DNA of 64,000 bases from Thermoanaerobaculia bacterium (lineage in GTDB: Bacteria > Acidobacteriota > Thermoanaerobaculia > Multivoradales > Multivoraceae): assembly GCA_022822365.1 (NCBI GenBank), contig JAJEBV010000006.1, positions 1 through 64,000 on the forward strand, in the 5' to 3' direction. A model generated the notes under the pieces. It worked only from the letters and a program-made list of their open reading frames with translations, was not told the origin of the DNA and did not search any database. Shown here piece after piece: positions 1-10,674 of the stretch. Position numbers and translations under genes: made by a program. Positions within the stretch are counted from its first letter, which is position 1, and the number at the start of each line of letters is the position of its first letter.

Positions 1-4
1 GCCA

Positions 5-844
5 GTGGAGCCGCTCGAGGGCCTGCTCTCGAAGGACTACGCCCGCGCCCGCTACGAGTCGATCGACTGGAAGCGGAACGACGAGGACGCCCACCCGGGG
101 AACCCCTACGACTTCCAGGAAGGCGACAACCCCTTCCTCGACCTCCTGGAACAGTGGACGCCGATCCCGCCGGCAGCGGATGCGGAGGGCGAGCAGGGCT
201 TCCAGCAGGCGTCGGCCGGCCGACAGCCCCTTTCCCGGATGACCTACGAGGAAGCCTTCACCGCCGGCACGACCTCGATCCAGGCCGCCGACGCCGAGGG
301 CTGGGTCGTATCCGTAACCCCGAGCGGCGCCTGGATCCCCGCCGTGATCGCCGGCCGCACCGGGATCGGCATGAGCCAGCGGATGCAGAGCTTCGTGCTC
401 GACCCGGGGCTCAACCCGTACAACCTGCCGGAACCAGGCAAGCGGCCACGCGCCACGCTGACCCCCGGCATGGCGCTCAAGGATGGCCGGCCTTACCTCT
501 CGTTCTCCGTCCAGGGCGGCGACACCCAGGACCAGAACCTGCTCCAGTTCTTCCTCAACGTCGTCGAGTTCGGCATGAACGTCCAGCAGGCCGCGGAGGC
601 CGCGAACATCACCAGCCACCAGATGCAGAGTTCGTTCGGCGCCCACGAGTCCCGGCCGGGCGACCTCGATGTCCGTCGGGATACGCCTCCGTGGGTTCGG
701 GCGGAACTCCGCCGGATGGGCTACAGCGTTCGCACGCTCGACCGCACTTCGGGACCGATCACCGCGATCTGGTTCGACCGCGAGAACGGGACCATGTGGG
801 GCGGCGCCAGCGACTTCGGCGAGGACTACGGCATCGCCTGGTGA
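5..844 (+). CDS. gamma-glutamyltransferase family protein, C-terminal part (truncated by window start)
   Basis: Translation resembles the GGT small-subunit C-terminus (AADAEGWVVSVTPS, RPRATLTPGMALKDGRPYLSFSVQGGDTQDQNLLQFFLNVVEFGM). The ORF opens at the window edge. Confidence 0.8.
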   Translation: MEPLEGLLSKDYARARYESIDWKRNDEDAHPGNPYDFQEGDNPFLDLLEQWTPIPPAADAEGEQGFQQASAGRQPLSRMTYEEAFTAGTTSIQAADAEGWVVSVTPSGAWIPAVIAGRTGIGMSQRMQSFVLDPGLNPYNLPEPGKRPRATLTPGMALKDGRPYLSFSVQGGDTQDQNLLQFFLNVVEFGMNVQQAAEAANITSHQMQSSFGAHESRPGDLDVRRDTPPWVRAELRRMGYSVRTLDRTSGPITAIWFDRENGTMWGGASDFGEDYGIAW

Positions 845-883
845 TAGCGATCAACCGCCCCACTTGACTCAAGGAGACCACCC

Positions 884-3652
884 GTGAAGCGACTGCTCGG
901 CGCCACCTCTGCTCTCTGCCTCCTGCTCCTCGTCTCGGCCTGCGGCGAGTCCGCTGACTCCGGCACGCCGTCGGCAGACATCGTCGACATCCCGTACACG
1001 AAGTACGTCCTCGACAACGGACTGCGCCTGATCGTCCACGAGGACCACAAGGCGCCGATCGTCGCCGTCAACGTCTGGTACGACGTGGGCGCCGGCGACG
1101 AGAAGATCGGCAAGACCGGCTTCGCGCACCTGTTCGAGCACCTGATGTTCAACGGCAGCGAGCACTTCAACGACGACTACTTCAAGCCCTTCGACCGGGT
1201 CGGCGCCACCGGCATGAACGGCACGACGAACCAGGACCGGACGAACTACTTCCAGGTCGTGCCGACGACGGCGCTCGACATGGCGCTGTGGATGGAATCC
1301 GACCGCATGGGCCACATGCGGGCGGCCGTTGACCAGGCAAGGCTGGACGAGCAGCGCGGCGTGGTCCAGAACGAGAAGCGCCAGGGTGAGAACCAGCCCT
1401 ACGGCAAGGTCTTCCTGACCATCTTCGAGAACACCTATCCCGACGGCCATCCCTACGACCACTCGACGATCGGCTCGATGGAGGACCTGAACGCCGCCTC
1501 GCTGGCCGATGTCCACGAGTGGTTCGACACCTGGTACGGCGCCGCGAACGCGGTGCTGGTCGTCGCCGGCGACGTCGAGGCCGAGGACGTGAAGGCCCGG
1601 GTCGAGAAGTACTTCGGTCACATCCCCTCGGGCCCGCCCCTGATCAAGCCGGACACCTCACTCGCCCGCCGCAGCGAACCGAGCCGGATCGTCCTCCAGG
1701 ACCGCGTGCCGCAGGCGCGGGTCTACAAGGTCTGGAACGTCGCCACCGTCAAGGACCGGTCCGTCGACCATCTCTCCCTGGCCAGCGACGTCCTGGCCGG
1801 CGGCAAGAGTTCCCGGCTCTACAAGCGCCTCGTCTACGACGACCAGATCGCCACGAGCGTCAACGCCTTCGTCATGACCCGCCAGTTCGGCAGCCTGTTC
1901 CTCGTCTTCGCCACGGCCCAGCCGGGACAGGATCTGGCCGAGGTCGAAGCCGTGCTCGAAGAGGAACTCGAGACCTTCCTCGCGTCCGGCCCGACCGCGG
2001 CAGAGCTCTCGCGGGCCCAGGCCAGCCAGCGGGCGAGCTTCATTCGCGGCGTCGAACGGATCGGCGGCTTCGGCGGCAAGTCGGACGTCCTGGCCGCGAG
2101 CGAGGTCTACCTCGGCAGCCCGGACGGCCACAGGCGGCAGCAGGAGAACGTCCTGAGCGCCACCGTCGCCGATGTCCACGGCGCCGCCACCGAGTGGCTC
2201 GACGACGGCGTGCTGACGGTCGAAGTACGACCCTTCGCCACCTACACGACGACCGAGACGACGCTCGACCGCTCCGCCGGCCCGCCCGAAGTCACCGACT
2301 TCCCCTCCGCCTCGTTCCCGGCCCGGGAATCCGCGGAACTCGACAACGGTTTGAGCGTCATCCTGGCCCGCCGCGACGCGGTGCCCGTGGTCAACCTGAC
2401 CATGCTGCTCGACGCCGGCTACGCCTCGGACCAGTTCGCCCTGCCGGGCACCGCGCGGATGGCGATGGGGATGCTCGACGAGGGCACCACCTCCAGGGGC
2501 GCGCTCGAGATCTCGGACACGCTGGACAGCCTCGGCGCCACCCTCGGAGCGGGCTCGAACCTCGACGTGTCGACCGTGTCGATGAGCGCGCTCGTGGAGA
2601 ACCTCGACGAGTCTCTCGACCTGTTCGCCGACGTCATCCTGAACCCCTCCTTCCCGGAAGACGAGTTCGAGCGCCAGCAGCAACAGCAGCTCGCCGGTAT
2701 CGGCCGCGAGAAGGTGCAGCCCGTGGCGATGGGCCAGCGCGTCCTGCCCCGCATCCTCTACGGCGAGGGCCACGCGTACAGCAATCCGCTGACCGGTTCG
2801 GGAACCGAGGAGTCGGTGGGCGCACTGGACGTCGACGCCCTGCGCTCGTTCCACGACACCTGGTTCAGGCCGAACAACGCGACCCTGATCGCCGTCGGCG
2901 ACATCGCGATGGACGAGCTCCTTCCCGCGATCGAAGCCCGGTTCGCCGGCTGGGAGACCGGCGACGTGCCGGCCAAGAACCTGGCCGACGTCGAGCCGCA
3001 GCCCGGGACCGTCGTCTACCTGATCGACCGGCCGGACTCGGCGCAGTCGATCATCTTCGCCGGACAGCTCGCGCCGCCGAAGGGCGATCCCGCGAACCTC
3101 CGGATCGAGGCGATGAACGACATCATCGGCGGCGGCTTCACTTCGCGCATCAACCTGAACCTGCGCGAGGACAAGGGCTGGTCGTACGGCGCCCGCGCCA
3201 TCCTGCTCGACGCCGCCGGCCAGCGGCCCTACTACGCCTTCGCGCCGGTCCAGACGGACCGGACGGCCGAGTCGATGGCCGAGATCGACAAGGAGATCCG
3301 GGGCATCCGTAGCGGTGGGGCAAGGCCCCCGACCGCGGACGAACTCGCCAAGGTGACGGACCAGAACACGCTGACCCTGCCGGGACGGTGGGAAACGAAC
3401 GGCGCGGTCATGGCGAGCCTGATCGAGATGGCCCGCTTCGACCTGCCGGACGACTACTGGGACACCTTCGCCGAAGCCGTGCGCAAGGTCGGCCTTTCCG
3501 ACGTCAGCGCCCAGGCCGACCGCGTGCTCCAGCCGGACAACCTGGTCTGGATTGTAGTCGGCGACCGGGTACGGATCGAGGAGAAGATCAGAGGCTTGGG
3601 ACTCGGCGAGATGCGGTTCCTCGACGCGGACGGGAATCCGGTAGGAGCGTAG
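884..3652 (+). CDS. M16 family zinc metallopeptidase, two-domain, lipoprotein-type signal
   Basis: HxxEH motif (HLFEHLMF), N-terminal lipobox-like LLLLVSAC, and a second M16-like half (MAMGMLDEGTTSRG; GGGFTSRINLNLREDKGWSYG). Confidence 0.92.
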   Translation: MKRLLGATSALCLLLLVSACGESADSGTPSADIVDIPYTKYVLDNGLRLIVHEDHKAPIVAVNVWYDVGAGDEKIGKTGFAHLFEHLMFNGSEHFNDDYFKPFDRVGATGMNGTTNQDRTNYFQVVPTTALDMALWMESDRMGHMRAAVDQARLDEQRGVVQNEKRQGENQPYGKVFLTIFENTYPDGHPYDHSTIGSMEDLNAASLADVHEWFDTWYGAANAVLVVAGDVEAEDVKARVEKYFGHIPSGPPLIKPDTSLARRSEPSRIVLQDRVPQARVYKVWNVATVKDRSVDHLSLASDVLAGGKSSRLYKRLVYDDQIATSVNAFVMTRQFGSLFLVFATAQPGQDLAEVEAVLEEELETFLASGPTAAELSRAQASQRASFIRGVERIGGFGGKSDVLAASEVYLGSPDGHRRQQENVLSATVADVHGAATEWLDDGVLTVEVRPFATYTTTETTLDRSAGPPEVTDFPSASFPARESAELDNGLSVILARRDAVPVVNLTMLLDAGYASDQFALPGTARMAMGMLDEGTTSRGALEISDTLDSLGATLGAGSNLDVSTVSMSALVENLDESLDLFADVILNPSFPEDEFERQQQQQLAGIGREKVQPVAMGQRVLPRILYGEGHAYSNPLTGSGTEESVGALDVDALRSFHDTWFRPNNATLIAVGDIAMDELLPAIEARFAGWETGDVPAKNLADVEPQPGTVVYLIDRPDSAQSIIFAGQLAPPKGDPANLRIEAMNDIIGGGFTSRINLNLREDKGWSYGARAILLDAAGQRPYYAFAPVQTDRTAESMAEIDKEIRGIRSGGARPPTADELAKVTDQNTLTLPGRWETNGAVMASLIEMARFDLPDDYWDTFAEAVRKVGLSDVSAQADRVLQPDNLVWIVVGDRVRIEEKIRGLGLGEMRFLDADGNPVGA

Positions 3653-3733
3653 GCTCAACGCTTCGCGGCATCGCGCTCGAGGCCGGCCAGAAGGCCGGCG
3701 CACCGACAGTCAGACTTCCGACGACATCGATCG

Positions 3734-4465
3734 CTACGGCTCGTCGTCGGGCCACCGCAACGTTCGGCGCGCACCGGCGAACTCGACCGTCCGGCAGTCC
3801 TCGGACACCGTTCGCAGCAGTGCGAAGCGAGGCGCGTCAGCAATCTCGACCAGCCCGTGCTGCCCGGAGGTGACGAACAGCCGTTCCTGCTTGTCCAGGC
3901 GCAGTGAATCGGGGTCGAGGGCGTCACTCAGCCCGTTGTTCAGGTCGGCGACGACTCCTCCCTCGGCCGCACCGTCCTTCTCCCGCAACTGCACCGCGAC
4001 CAGCGGCGTGGTCGCGCAGTCGAGATAGCACTTGTCCCACCAGCCGTCGTTGACCCGGTACTCGACGAACCAGACGCCGAGCGCCGGTTCGAAGCCGATG
4101 TGCTGGACGAAGAAGCGCCGGATGCGATCGGCCACCGGGCCACCCTTCCACGACCAGCGCCGGTCCGCGTCGACGACGACCGGCGGGTAGTGGAACGACA
4201 TCAGCGCGTCGTCGAAGGCGCGTCCCCCGGCCACTGCCCTGGCCAGCGGCACCGGGAAGTAGGTGCCGCGCTCCAACCGGTCGAGCCGGCTCGGCAGCTC
4301 CTCGGCGACAACGGCCACCACGGCCGGGTCCCTCGCCGCCTCCGAGTCGGCCAGGGCCTCCCGGTCGACGGATGACAGCGGATTGCGGAAGCGCGCCTTA
4401 TGCGAGAGGAAGATCGAGATCCCCTGAGGCCAGAGCCGCTCGCAGGCCCGAACCAGTTCGTCCAT
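3734..4465 (-). CDS. uncharacterised protein (weakly DUF1285-like)
   Basis: 243-aa ORF 23 nt downstream of the RND permease on the same strand. The pattern RWSWKGGPV...YRVN...YLDC..TPLVAVQL is loosely DUF1285-like. Confidence 0.5.
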   Translation of the reverse strand: MDELVRACERLWPQGISIFLSHKARFRNPLSSVDREALADSEAARDPAVVAVVAEELPSRLDRLERGTYFPVPLARAVAGGRAFDDALMSFHYPPVVVDADRRWSWKGGPVADRIRRFFVQHIGFEPALGVWFVEYRVNDGWWDKCYLDCATTPLVAVQLREKDGAAEGGVVADLNNGLSDALDPDSLRLDKQERLFVTSGQHGLVEIADAPRFALLRTVSEDCRTVEFAGARRTLRWPDDEP

Positions 4466-4487
4466 GACGCGAGGGGTCTGACCCGCT

Positions 4488-7400
4488 CTACCTGCCTCCG
4501 CCTCCGGGCTGCGGCGACGGCTCCGGTTCGCCCGGCTCCGGGGTCATCCCCACGAGCCAGCGCAGACCGTTCTTCAGGTCGTCCACCATCATGTAGGTGC
4601 AGGGCACGAGAATCAGGGCGATACCGGTCACGAAGAGGACGCCGAAGCCCAGGCTGAGCGCCATCGGCACGAGCCACTGGGCCTGGTTCGACCGCTCCAG
4701 GATGATGGGCATCAGGCCGAAGAACGTCGTCAGCGAGGTCAGGATGACCGGCCTCACACGGCGGGTCACGCCGCCGACGACGGAATCGACCAGGCTCCTG
4801 CCCTCGCTCCGTAGCTGGTTCACCGCGTCGATCAGGACCAGCGAGTCGTTGACCACGACGCCGGACAGCGCGACCAGGCCGAAGATGCTGAGGAAACTCA
4901 GGTCGTAGCCCATGATCAGGTGGCCGATCACGGCTCCGAACATGCCGAACGGCACGGCCGAAAGGACGACGAGAGGCTGCAGATAGCTGCGGAAGGCGAC
5001 CGCCATCAGGGCGTACATGGCGAGCATGGCGACGATCAGGTTCCCGCTCAGCGATTCCACCGCTTCGGCCTGCGCCTCCTGTTCGCCGCTGAAGTTGAAG
5101 GTCAGTCCGGGCGTGTCGGCCACCACCTCCGGCAGGATGGTCCGGGCCAGGGCGGCGCGAATGTCGTTGCCGGTGGTGGCCGTCGGGTCGATGTCGGCCG
5201 TGACGGTGACCGTGCGGCGTCCGTCGACCCGGAGAATCTCGGTGAACGATCGTCCCGGCCGCACGTACGCCGCCTGGTGGAGCGGAATCTCACCGCCCCC
5301 CGGCGTGCGGATCAGCAGATTCTCGATCGCGTGGACCGAGTCCCGCTCCTCTCGCGGCAGGCGGACGTAGACGCGGAGTTCGTCACGGCCCCGCTGCTGG
5401 CGGCTGGCCTCGGCGCCGAAGAAGGCGCCGCGGACCTGAGCCGCCAGGGCGCGTTCGGTGAGCCCCAGACCCTTGGCGGCCGGCTTGAGCACGAGGTCGA
5501 GCTGCGGCTTGCCGACCTTGAAGCCGTCGTCGACGTCGAACACGCCGTTGTAGGTCGCCAGCGACGCGGCGACGCGCGCCGCCGCCGCCTCGAGCGGCGG
5601 CGTCTGCGTGTGCTCGAGCTGGACCGAAACCTTGGCCCCAGCCGACGGACCGTCGTTGAAGTCGAAGGACAGCCGGTCCACGCCCGAAACCTCTCCGACC
5701 TGATCGCGCCAGCGCGCCGTGAACTCCGCCGAGCCGAACTCGCGCTCCGCGTCGGGCACGAGGTGGACCGTCACGACACCGACATGCCCGCCGGTCGCGG
5801 CAAACCCCTGACCGGGGCCGAAGGCGCCGGTGTCGGCGCTTCCGATCCTGGCCTCGATCCCCCTGAAGACGGTGTCCGGCATCGCGCCGTCGGACCGCGG
5901 CCGCATCCGCCCCTCTGCCAGAAGCTGGGCGCCGACCTCTTCCGCCGACCGGGTCATCAGGCGCGCCACCTCGCGGGTGTCCGCGACCGGCGCGCCAAAC
6001 GGCAGTTCGATCACGCCGTTCGCGAACTCGCCCTCGATCCGCGGGAAGAAATTGAACTTGATGTGCCCGCCGGCGACGATACTGACCGCCACGACCAGCC
6101 CAGAGAACATGACGGCCACGGTCAGGTAGCGGTCACGCACCAGCCGCCGGATGATCGGCGGAACCTGGCTCGCGATTGTCCGTTCCACCCACTCCGAGAA
6201 GCGGAGCTGAAGCGCACCCAGCTTCTTGAACGGGTTGAGCGCCGCCCGTTTCCTGCCCTTCCGGCCGCGCAGCTTCGTCCGACCCACGTGCCGCAGGTGG
6301 GCCGGCAGGATGAACACGGATTCGATCAGGGACAGGAGCAGGACGGGAATGACGATGAACGGGATGTTGCGGAAGAACTTGCCGGTGATCCCCGGAACGA
6401 GCGCCAGGGGAATGAAGGCGATGATCGTCGTGATGACGGCGAACGTAACCGGCGCCAGTACCTCCCGGGTGCCGACGATCGCGGCCTCGAGCCGGTTGTC
6501 GCCCCGGCGGTGGTAGAAGATCGCCTCGCCGACGACGACCGCGTCGTCCACCGCGATCCCGAGCACCAGGATGAACGCGAAGAGCGAGATCATGTTGAGC
6601 GACACGCCGAGAATCGGGATGAGGAAGAACGAGCCGCAGAACGAGATGAAGATGCCCAGGCTGACCCAGAAGGCGACCGCCGGCCGCAGGAAGATGCCCA
6701 GCACGGTGACCACCAGCAGCAGTCCGATCAGGCCGTTCTTTCCGAGAATCGACAGCCGTGCGCGGTAGTCCTCCGACTCGTCGTTCACGATCGAGATTCC
6801 CACCGAGTCCGGCAGCGTGCCCCGGCGGCGCTCGACCAGGTCGTAGACCGCGGACGAAACCTGGAGCGGCACCTCCTCGCCGACGCGGAAGACCTGCAGA
6901 TCGATCGCCGGCTGACCGTCGTAGTACAGCTCCTCGTCCGTCTCCCGGAAGCCGTCGACCACGGTGGCGACGTCGCGCAGGCGGACCCGGGTGCCGTCGG
7001 CCCGGGCGATCAGCGTGATGTCCCGGAACTCCTCGCCGTAGTCGCGACGCTCCGTGGTGCGGACCAGGACCTCGCCGCCCTCGGTCTTGACGGAGCCGCC
7101 GGGAAGATCGATCGAGGCCGCCCGCACGGCCGTCGAGATCTGCGGCAGCGTGAGGCCGTAGCGCCGCAGGTTGTCAGCCGGCACCTCGACGCTGATCTCG
7201 GGCGGCGGAATCCCCGCCTTCTCCACCAGCGTGATTCGCTCGTCCGAGAGCAGCTCGTTCCGGAGCTCCTCCGCGAGCCGGTCGAGCGACTTCAGGTCCA
7301 CGTCGCCGTGGACCAGCACGGACAGCACCTGCCTGCGGTTCGTCACCAGCGAGATGACCGGGCGCTCGGCGTCCTGAGGGAAGGACGTGATCCGGTCCAC

Positions 7401-7772
7401 GGTGCTCTTGATGTCGTTGTACGTCCGGTCCGGGTTCGCGCTGGTCAGGAGTTCGGCCATCACCGTGCCGACCCCCTCGACCGAGATGGAGTTGATCTTC
7501 TTGATCCCGTCGAGGCTGCTGATCTCGTCCTCGATCGCGAGGACGACTCCCTCCTCGACCTCCTGGGGCGACGCGCCCGGGTAGGCGACGACGACGGTCA
7601 CCATGTCCATGTCGATTTCCGGGAAGACCTCCCGCTTGGTTCCCAGCGCGAAGAGAATGCCGCCGAAGACCAGGACACCCATCAGCAGGTTCGCGGCGAC
7701 CGGATGCGCCGCCATCCAGCCGATCGGTCCCTTCCTGTCGACGGGACCGTGGTCGTGGGACATGAGGCTCAT
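4488..7772 (-). CDS. efflux RND transporter permease subunit (AcrB/HAE family)
   Basis: 1094 aa, multiple TM segments, RND motifs ([44 protein letters not shown]). Confidence 0.95.
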   Translation of the reverse strand: MSLMSHDHGPVDRKGPIGWMAAHPVAANLLMGVLVFGGILFALGTKREVFPEIDMDMVTVVVAYPGASPQEVEEGVVLAIEDEISSLDGIKKINSISVEGVGTVMAELLTSANPDRTYNDIKSTVDRITSFPQDAERPVISLVTNRRQVLSVLVHGDVDLKSLDRLAEELRNELLSDERITLVEKAGIPPPEISVEVPADNLRRYGLTLPQISTAVRAASIDLPGGSVKTEGGEVLVRTTERRDYGEEFRDITLIARADGTRVRLRDVATVVDGFRETDEELYYDGQPAIDLQVFRVGEEVPLQVSSAVYDLVERRRGTLPDSVGISIVNDESEDYRARLSILGKNGLIGLLLVVTVLGIFLRPAVAFWVSLGIFISFCGSFFLIPILGVSLNMISLFAFILVLGIAVDDAVVVGEAIFYHRRGDNRLEAAIVGTREVLAPVTFAVITTIIAFIPLALVPGITGKFFRNIPFIVIPVLLLSLIESVFILPAHLRHVGRTKLRGRKGRKRAALNPFKKLGALQLRFSEWVERTIASQVPPIIRRLVRDRYLTVAVMFSGLVVAVSIVAGGHIKFNFFPRIEGEFANGVIELPFGAPVADTREVARLMTRSAEEVGAQLLAEGRMRPRSDGAMPDTVFRGIEARIGSADTGAFGPGQGFAATGGHVGVVTVHLVPDAEREFGSAEFTARWRDQVGEVSGVDRLSFDFNDGPSAGAKVSVQLEHTQTPPLEAAAARVAASLATYNGVFDVDDGFKVGKPQLDLVLKPAAKGLGLTERALAAQVRGAFFGAEASRQQRGRDELRVYVRLPREERDSVHAIENLLIRTPGGGEIPLHQAAYVRPGRSFTEILRVDGRRTVTVTADIDPTATTGNDIRAALARTILPEVVADTPGLTFNFSGEQEAQAEAVESLSGNLIVAMLAMYALMAVAFRSYLQPLVVLSAVPFGMFGAVIGHLIMGYDLSFLSIFGLVALSGVVVNDSLVLIDAVNQLRSEGRSLVDSVVGGVTRRVRPVILTSLTTFFGLMPIILERSNQAQWLVPMALSLGFGVLFVTGIALILVPCTYMMVDDLKNGLRWLVGMTPEPGEPEPSPQPGGGGR

Positions 7773-9031
7773 GGCGCCACTCCCGTCGGCACGGCGCCCC
7801 AGGCCGACACGTCCCAGCGGCTCGCGGCGGAGAGGAGATCGGCCGCGACCACCGGTGGCGCATCCGCGCCCAGGCGGAGCTTCATCCCCTCGATCGGAGT
7901 GGCGATGCGGCTGGTCACGACGAGTTCCCCCTCAACCAGGCCGGTTTCGATGCAGACGCTGTCCTCGAAGCGCCAGGCCACGTCGACCGGCCGGCGCTCG
8001 AGCTGCGCTCCGCTGTACATCCAGAGGTGTCCGCCCTCCTGGAGCCACTCCCGCGGCACCTCGAACAGGTCGCGCACCGTGCCGCCCTCGAGCAGCAGGT
8101 CGACGTAGCTGTCCAGGAGCAGCAGTCCCCGCCCGGCGGGGCCGCCCGTCCCGCGCGCGAGTCCGAGCGGATCGTCGACTTCGACCAGGACGCGGGCCAT
8201 CCGGCCCGCGGTGTCCAGGTCTCCCAGCAACCGGACGATGCGGCCCGGCAGGACGTAGTCGGTCTCGGGATCGAGCCGCACCAGCGCCCGCGAACCCGCG
8301 ACGTCGCCATGGAGCCCCGGAACCCGGAGCTGTTCGAGTTCGTCGGTCCGGACCGCGGCCCGTACCCAGAACGCATCGGTGCCCGCCAGCGTCACGGCCT
8401 GGCTCTGCGGCGTCACCGTCTGCCCCACCTCGATCGTCTCGGAGAGCACGACGGCGTTGAACGGACTGCGCACCACGGTGCGCTCGAGGTCCAGCCTGGC
8501 CCGCGCCAGAGCCGCGCGGGCGGTATGGACGGCCGAGAGCCGGGACCGCAACTGCGGTTCGCGGAGCGCCAGCGAGGCCTCCATCTGTTCCGCGTCCAGC
8601 TCGTCCTGGAACAGTTCCCACTCCCGCTCGGCCACCCGGCCGCGGCCCTGCTCGAGTTCGAGTTGGGCCGCCGCCTCGGCGACCGTGGCCGTGGCCCGGG
8701 CCACCGCCAGCTTGAAGTCGGCATCCTCGATCGCGAAGATGACCTCGCCCTCGCGCAGGAGCGTGCCGGGAGCGAGTTGCCGCATGACGAACGCGATCCG
8801 ACCGCTCACCTGAGGCTGAACGACGACCCTCTGGGCCGGCAGCACGGTTCCCTGGGCCTCGATGTCGATCCGCCGCGGCATCCGCCTCACCTCGGCCACC
8901 TCGACCAGCACGCCGGAGTCGTCCGGCGGCCTCTGGACCGCCTCAGGTCTGGCGCGAATGATCCCCACCGCGGCCACCACGCCGACCACCAGGATCAGTA
9001 CGACGACGCCTACGCGGATCAGGACACTCAT
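7769..9031 (-). CDS. efflux RND transporter periplasmic adaptor subunit (MFP/HlyD family)
   Basis: N-terminal TM, lipoyl/barrel-sandwich pattern (GTVLPAQRVVVQPQVSGRI; RTVVRSPFNAVVLSETIEVGQTV). 4-bp overlap with the RND gene. Confidence 0.92.
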   Translation of the reverse strand: MSVLIRVGVVVLILVVGVVAAVGIIRARPEAVQRPPDDSGVLVEVAEVRRMPRRIDIEAQGTVLPAQRVVVQPQVSGRIAFVMRQLAPGTLLREGEVIFAIEDADFKLAVARATATVAEAAAQLELEQGRGRVAEREWELFQDELDAEQMEASLALREPQLRSRLSAVHTARAALARARLDLERTVVRSPFNAVVLSETIEVGQTVTPQSQAVTLAGTDAFWVRAAVRTDELEQLRVPGLHGDVAGSRALVRLDPETDYVLPGRIVRLLGDLDTAGRMARVLVEVDDPLGLARGTGGPAGRGLLLLDSYVDLLLEGGTVRDLFEVPREWLQEGGHLWMYSGAQLERRPVDVAWRFEDSVCIETGLVEGELVVTSRIATPIEGMKLRLGADAPPVVAADLLSAASRWDVSAWGAVPTGVAP

Positions 9032-9047
9032 CGGGACCTTCCGTCTC

Positions 9048-10553
9048 TCAGGACGCTCCGCCGGCGGCCGTTGTTTCGGGTTCCGCGGCGAGCCCGGCCG
9101 CCAGCCGCTCCACCGACGTGCCCGGCGCGAAACCCAGCGAGCGGCAGAGCTGCAGCCGGCTGGCCAATTGCTGCCGGCGGGCGTCGATCAGCGCCTGTTC
9201 CAGCCCCTGCTGGGACAGAAGCGCGGTCAGCACGTTCAGGTAGTCCGTGGCGCCCTCACGGTACGACTCGCTGGTGAGAAGCAGCACCCGGCGTGCCTCC
9301 CCCAACCGCTCCTCCAGGTTCGCCACAAGCTCACGGCTGCTGCGGCCGACCGCGAGCGCCGTCTGCACCTCGCCGACCGCGTTGACCAGGGACTGCGCGT
9401 AGGCGTAGAGGCTCTCCTCCGCCGCCGCGTACGCCTGATCGATCCGCGCCCGCCGGCCGCCGCCGTAGACGGCCTGCGAGGCGGTACCGCCGATCTGACG
9501 GACGAGGTCGCTCATGACGTCAGCGACCTCCAGTGCCCGCCCGGTGACCAGGGCGGTCAGCGACAGCGACGGCAACCACTCCCTGACCGCGGCCGCCGCT
9601 CGCCGGTCGGCCGCCTCGACGCGCCAGCGAGCCGCCTGCAGGTCGGGCCGCCGGTCCAGCAACGCGGCCGGCACGCCGAGATCAGGCTGTTCGGCCGCAT
9701 CCAGCAACGGCCCCAGGCCAGGCGCATCGTCCGGAGTCAGGCGCTCCGTACTGCCGAGAAGCGTTGCGAGCTGGAACTCCAGCGACTCCAGCCGGCCCCG
9801 CGCGAGTTCGATCTGACCCTGGAGGCTCAGCAACTGCTCGCGCTGGCGGCCGATGTCCTGAGCCGGCCCCAGGCCTTGTCCGAAACGAAGCTGGGTCAGC
9901 TCCAGGAACCTCTCCGAAGTCCGCTGCTGACTCTCGAGGAGCGCGATGAGTTCCCGTTCCGCGACGACGCCGAACCAGACCTCGGCCAGTCCCGACGACA
10001 GGCTGATCGCCAGCGAACGCAGGTCATGGACGCTCGCCTCGGCATCCAGCAGGGCCGCAAGCTCGCGGTTGCGCAGGCGGCCCCAGAGATCGATCTCGAA
10101 GCTGGATGCCAGGGTGGAGTCCCAGGCCGCCCCGGCGAGCAGGAACTGGTTCACGATCCCGCTTCCCGGAAAGGTCAGGTCGTTCCCGGTCAGGGAAGCG
10201 TCGACACGCGGCATCAGGTAGGCGCCGCTCTCCCGGGCACGCGCGTCCGCGGCCTCGACCCGGCTCCAGGCAACCTGGAGATCGAAGCTCTGGCCGGCCA
10301 GACGATCCTGGAGGTTCCACAGAGTCTGATCGCCCAGCGCGCTACAGGCGCCGGGCGCCGCCGCAGCGGGCGTCCGGTCGAACCCCAGGTCGAACTCGGG
10401 AGGCGGTTCCGCGACCTCCGGGATGCGCTCCAGCACGCTCGTGTGGGTACAGCCCATGGCAAGAGTCGCCAGCGCGCACGTCGCAAGACAAGTTGCGTAG
10501 AGCCAGGAGGATGGGCTCCGGGAACGGGTGGCCGAGTCGAGGAGGCAGCGCAT
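9048..10553 (-). CDS. TolC/NodT family outer membrane efflux protein
   Basis: OMF-type repeat (SLSGLAEVWFGVVAERELIALL; SLSLTALVTG; AVYGGGRRARIDQA), lipoprotein-like N-terminus, efflux operon context. Confidence 0.93.
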   Translation of the reverse strand: MRCLLDSATRSRSPSSWLYATCLATCALATLAMGCTHTSVLERIPEVAEPPPEFDLGFDRTPAAAAPGACSALGDQTLWNLQDRLAGQSFDLQVAWSRVEAADARARESGAYLMPRVDASLTGNDLTFPGSGIVNQFLLAGAAWDSTLASSFEIDLWGRLRNRELAALLDAEASVHDLRSLAISLSSGLAEVWFGVVAERELIALLESQQRTSERFLELTQLRFGQGLGPAQDIGRQREQLLSLQGQIELARGRLESLEFQLATLLGSTERLTPDDAPGLGPLLDAAEQPDLGVPAALLDRRPDLQAARWRVEAADRRAAAAVREWLPSLSLTALVTGRALEVADVMSDLVRQIGGTASQAVYGGGRRARIDQAYAAAEESLYAYAQSLVNAVGEVQTALAVGRSSRELVANLEERLGEARRVLLLTSESYREGATDYLNVLTALLSQQGLEQALIDARRQQLASRLQLCRSLGFAPGTSVERLAAGLAAEPETTAAGGAS

Positions 10554-10674
10554 GAGGGAGGAAACAGGCGGGAACCCGCAACTCTACGCCAATCCCGCCA
10601 GCGGTCAGTCCAGAACGACCCTTGATACGTCCTTCCGCCCCGGAAGTTCCGTCCGCGTGCCGGCAGGATGCCCC

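Noticed and set aside
1658-3703. 681-aa minus-strand ORF
   Set aside because: Antisense to the M16 peptidase; shadow ORF.
4920-8108. 1062-aa plus-strand ORF
   Set aside because: Antisense to the clear RND permease; composition (Arg/Asp/His-rich, no domain) is typical of a GC-rich shadow frame.
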